Below, piece by piece: positions 33,930 through 36,796 of a stretch of 36,796 nt of DNA. Below the pieces are notes generated by a model that searched no databases, was not told where the DNA came from, and worked only from the letters and a program-made list of their open reading frames with translations. This DNA comes from Sebaldella sp. S0638 (lineage in GTDB: Bacteria > Fusobacteriota > Fusobacteriia > Fusobacteriales > Leptotrichiaceae): positions 1 to 36,796 of the forward strand of contig NZ_JAMZGM010000035.1 of NCBI RefSeq assembly GCF_024158605.1, read 5' to 3'. Position 1 is the first letter of the stretch. Each line of letters begins with the position of its first letter. A program made the translations under genes and the position numbers.

Positions 33930-34997
33930 CTATTTTTTATTCATCTGGAATTCTATATTTACTGTTTTTGTTACAGTTAATTTTCTGGGGCTTATTACTA
34001 AATTTGAAGTACCTGCCAGATCCATAAGCTCTTTATCGCTGCTTTTCTTTACTACATCTGCTGCTCTTGCCAATGAATTATAGTTATTAAAATATTCATT
34101 GTAAGGCTGTATGCTGTATCTGCTGTCATCAGTTATAGAAAGCGGTTTTTGCAGGTTTAGATCTGTTTTTGCAAGTATTTTATCAGCTTTCTTTTTTGCT
34201 TCAAGATAAGCTTTTTCATATAATCTGTTTTCTATTTGTTCTTTATTATTAATATCATATTGTATATAGCTGTTTGGCGTAATATTCAGTGTATATCCCA
34301 GAGTTATAAGTTTACCAAGATTTTTTACATCACTTGTTTTTATTTTTATTACGTGAGTTACCACATATTTTTCTTTTTTTACTCTGTCATATTTTTCCAG
34401 ACTCTTTTCTCCTGTATCATAAGAGGCTATTCTTACACCGTCTATAAGATTTGTTTTCAGCACTTTATTTTCAAGATTTTTATATCTTTCCAGTGCTTTT
34501 TGATATGAAGTCTTAGTATCCGCAGCACTTTCACTTATATTAAAGTTATATATCCCGAATTCTCTTCCTGACTTTGAAAAATAGTTTATATTTTCACCTG
34601 AAAGTGTATTTACTATTTCTCTCAGTTTATTCTGGTCATGAACTGTAATCTCTATATTTAAAGTAGTCGAATATTCTTTTTCACCTTTATTTACAAGTAT
34701 AGAATCCCAATATTCCCTCTTATTGGAATTATATGTTACAGATTCTATTTTTTCATATTTTACACCTGACTTTGAAAGTAAAGTTTTGTATCTTTCAAGA
34801 AGTCCTGCATTTTCGTCGCTTGCTTTGTTCATATCCTCATTCTCTGTATAAATGGTAAACATTATACTTGCCGTGTCGGGCATCAGTGTTTCCGTAGATG
34901 TCCCTGTTACCTGAATTCGTTTATAAAAGAGATCGCTTTCATCTGAAAATATCATTACAGAAAAAATCGTCAGTAAAATCAATATAATTTTTTTCAT
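33930..34997 (-). CDS. SIMPL-domain (DUF541) secreted protein, subtype A copy 1
   Basis: A 355-residue exported protein with signal peptide KKIILILLTIFSVMIFS. It shares the order of segments with the copy at 31699: SDLFYKRIQVTGTSTETLMP, KEYSTTLNIEITV, KLYEKAYREA-like RLYEKAYLEAKKKADKILAK and KLTVTKTVNIEFQMNKK. Between-copy differences are spread across the whole protein, unlike the B pair. AAAGGA precedes the ATG at 34997. It lies 27 bases after the B gene at 35025, mirroring the spacing of the other pair. Confidence 0.86.
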   Translation of the reverse strand: MKKIILILLTIFSVMIFSDESDLFYKRIQVTGTSTETLMPDTASIMFTIYTENEDMNKASDENAGLLERYKTLLSKSGVKYEKIESVTYNSNKREYWDSILVNKGEKEYSTTLNIEITVHDQNKLREIVNTLSGENINYFSKSGREFGIYNFNISESAADTKTSYQKALERYKNLENKVLKTNLIDGVRIASYDTGEKSLEKYDRVKKEKYVVTHVIKIKTSDVKNLGKLITLGYTLNITPNSYIQYDINNKEQIENRLYEKAYLEAKKKADKILAKTDLNLQKPLSITDDSRYSIQPYNEYFNNYNSLARAADVVKKSSDKELMDLAGTSNLVISPRKLTVTKTVNIEFQMNKK

Positions 34998-35024
34998 ATT
35001 TTATCCTTTCTATTCCTTTTATAT

Positions 35025-36107
35025 TTATTTCATTTCATAAAGTACACTTACATTTTGAGTCAGCTTCATTACTTGCGGTTTATAGTCTATTTGTGGTTTG
35101 GCTTCCATTACGGCTGTTGCTGGTTTCTCTGCCATCACATAACCCATGTTAATATCTATGCCGCCTCTTATCTCCACTGCTCTATCTGCATAAATTTGTT
35201 TATTGTAATTATAATCCTGCTGGACAGCTATATTCTGATAAGATATACTTTCACTCACCACTAAAGGATCTCCTAATTTCATTTCACTCGATTTCAATAT
35301 ACTTGCAGCTTTTGCTTTTGTCTGCTCGTAAGCTGTATTATATAACTCTGATTCTATCTGATCTTTATTTGATATATCAAATGCTATGCTTCCCTGTACA
35401 TTTATCTTGTTATCCTCTGCTATTTTTATTACATCGTTTATTTTACTTATATCTTTCAGCTCTAGTGTAAAATCATTGTACACATTATGGTATTCCTTAT
35501 TTTTTATTGATTTATTATCTGTTGTTTCCTGAGATACTGTTGAATATGAATACACCGAAATATCATTCCCGCTGATTCCGAGTTTCGCCAGCTGTGATTT
35601 TATGCTGTCATACACCTTAAATGTATCTGATATTGCTGTTGCTTTCTGTGAATTGTTTCTTTTTATTTCACCGTAGTATATTGACTTGTCTGTACTGTCA
35701 CTTTTCAGACTTTTTATTTTATTGCTCTCAGACAGACTTATCAAATCAGGAATTTTTGTAAGATCTGTTACCTTTATCGCAAAATTTAATGTTGTGTAAT
35801 ATTCTGTTTTTTTATTTTCTGCGCCGTCTCTTTCACTGCTCTTTTGTGTGAAATAATTATATGTTTCTATACCCGATACAGGAATATTTTTCTTTTTTAG
35901 TTCGTTTTTAAAATTTTCCATATTTTTAGAATTTTCCTGTCCGGCTTTTTTGAGGTCCTCATTCTTAGTGTATACCCTGAAATTTATCTTTGCTATATCA
36001 GGCATGACCTCCTTTTCTGCATTTCCTGTAACACTTAATTTCCTTATGGGCTCACTGAATATAAATACTGAGAGTCCCAAAGTCAACATTAAAATAAGTC
36101 TTTTCAT
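35025..36107 (-). CDS. SIMPL-domain (DUF541) secreted protein, subtype B copy 1
   Basis: A 360-residue exported protein with signal peptide KRLILMLTLGLSVFIFS, cleaved near SEP. The SIMPL core is nearly the same as in the copy at 32799. The region near residues 305-335 (YADRAVEIRGGIDINMGYVM, AEKPATAVMEAKPQ) is its own. It is the first gene of the array, behind a promoter at 36142-36170 and an AAAAGGAG ribosome site. The order B-A-B-A with similar spacing shows that a B-A pair was duplicated as a unit. Confidence 0.88.
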   Translation of the reverse strand: MKRLILMLTLGLSVFIFSEPIRKLSVTGNAEKEVMPDIAKINFRVYTKNEDLKKAGQENSKNMENFKNELKKKNIPVSGIETYNYFTQKSSERDGAENKKTEYYTTLNFAIKVTDLTKIPDLISLSESNKIKSLKSDSTDKSIYYGEIKRNNSQKATAISDTFKVYDSIKSQLAKLGISGNDISVYSYSTVSQETTDNKSIKNKEYHNVYNDFTLELKDISKINDVIKIAEDNKINVQGSIAFDISNKDQIESELYNTAYEQTKAKAASILKSSEMKLGDPLVVSESISYQNIAVQQDYNYNKQIYADRAVEIRGGIDINMGYVMAEKPATAVMEAKPQIDYKPQVMKLTQNVSVLYEMK

Positions 36108-36439
36108 CTTCGCTCCTTTTCTTTTTATTTTTCTTACCCTGATTATAATAAATCAGATTTGCAAAATCAATCTGTGAATTTTTTTATATTTTGATGATAT
36201 TACAATTAATCTTAACTGTTTTGATATTTATTTTCTGAATTACGAATCTTACCATTTTTAATAAAATTCGTAACTTAGACATAAATATTTATATTATTAA
36301 AACAAAATAATGTTCTCTATTTTGAAATTCCTCCGTAATTAAACCCTTCGAAAGTCTGCCCTAATCTTAATATATCATGATTTTATCTCTATCCAATACA
36401 TTGAGATTTCCATTCCCAAAACCAATATCATACTAAATT
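36108..36439. other. Intergenic region upstream of the SIMPL array
   Basis: It contains the array promoter near 36142-36170 and an eight-base inverted repeat TTACGAAT/ATTCGTAA (36240-36247 and 36266-36273) of unknown role. I see no gene in it. Confidence 0.5.
36142..36170 (-). promoter_or_regulatory. Promoter of the SIMPL gene array
   Basis: The minus strand has TTGATT (36170-36165), a 17-base spacer and TATAAT (36147-36142). The leader to the ATG at 36107 is about 30 bases. Confidence 0.65.
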
Positions 36440-36778
36440 TTAGAATATATTAATAATCATTAGTATTGAACATAACTTGATTAATACTGCTATTATTATC
36501 ACAGAAAATACTGAAACCATAAAAATATTAGGTATTCTGCTTATATTTCTATCAGATAACTGAATAATAAAAAAATACATTATTAAAAGTAAAAATAAAT
36601 AAATCAGTGAAATCAAAGGATACAAAATATCAAAGCTTGAATTTCCTATAGCTGTTTTTAGTGAATTCATATTTATATACAAAGCTAAGCCTTCTGCAAA
36701 CAATGTCATAAAACTTAGCGGGAGTGTGCAAGAAAGTCTGTAAATTAAATCTGATATAATAAAAGATTTGTTTTTCAT
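36440..36778 (-). CDS. Possible small membrane protein
   Basis: A 112-residue frame with three clear hydrophobic stretches: LSCTLPLSFMTLFAEGLALY, a segment LYPLISLIYLFLLLIMYFFI, and VSVFSVIIIAVLIKLCSILM, with polar turns between. The length of the frame and regular membrane pattern argue for a real gene. I cannot find a good ribosome site before the ATG at 36778, and I recognise no family. It sits near the right edge, so the true start or context may lie outside. Confidence 0.45.
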   Translation of the reverse strand: MKNKSFIISDLIYRLSCTLPLSFMTLFAEGLALYINMNSLKTAIGNSSFDILYPLISLIYLFLLLIMYFFIIQLSDRNISRIPNIFMVSVFSVIIIAVLIKLCSILMIINIF

Positions 36779-36796
36779 ATATTGATTTATCTATTA

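Overview
The window is low-GC bacterial chromosome. AT-rich spacers, strong GGAGG ribosome sites, and TTGACA/TATAAT-type promoters, together with the protein content, point to an anaerobic sugar fermenter, most likely a member of the Fusobacteriota such as the Sebaldella/Leptotrichia group. That placement is inference from overall character; there is no rRNA or marker search behind it. No tRNA, rRNA, CRISPR array or intact insertion sequence was seen.

Layout. Positions 1-97 (minus) hold the first 32 codons of a thiamine-diphosphate dehydrogenase E1-alpha-like gene running off the left edge. Positions 249-4152 (minus) carry a glucitol/sorbitol-type PTS: a DXR-like/SAF-domain oxidoreductase, EIIC2, EIIBC and EIIA, a terminator, then a solitary GatB-like IIB protein that lacks the phosphorylatable cysteine. 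After an 840-base AT-rich gap come two convergent PHP-family phosphatases (4997-6683).

Positions 7016-16131 (minus) are a complete L-rhamnose module: rhaB, rhaA, rhaM, rhaD, a lipoprotein sugar-binding protein, a GH88/GH105 unsaturated glycosyl hydrolase, an acetyl-esterase-like hydrolase and a lactaldehyde reductase. It is read divergently from a LacI-family regulator (16330-17310) followed by a conserved unknown gene. Inferred flow: an imported pectin (rhamnogalacturonan) oligomer is deacetylated and cut to rhamnose, which is mutarotated, isomerised, phosphorylated and cleaved to DHAP plus L-lactaldehyde, and the aldehyde is reduced to propanediol. Several hairpins inside the operon may set different expression levels.

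Positions 18094-20785 (minus) contain small envelope proteins (peptidoglycan-binding, two tandem secreted paralogues, a LysM lipoprotein) and an unknown protein. Positions 20989-24911 (minus) are miaB, a GH13 alpha-amylase-like enzyme and rho. A lipoprotein and a viroplasmin-type RNase H follow.

Positions 26409-30788 (plus) are a metal and stress block: a Fur-family regulator with a 7-1-7 operator at its own promoter, a zinc-type ABC transporter (binding protein, ATPase, permease), dps with a PerR-like box, and an aldo/keto reductase with a MerR-type 19-base-spacer promoter. Positions 30871-36107 (minus) hold a DUF1003 membrane protein and four SIMPL-domain (DUF541) secreted proteins that alternate between two subtypes, apparently a duplicated two-gene unit. 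A small possible membrane protein lies at the right end.
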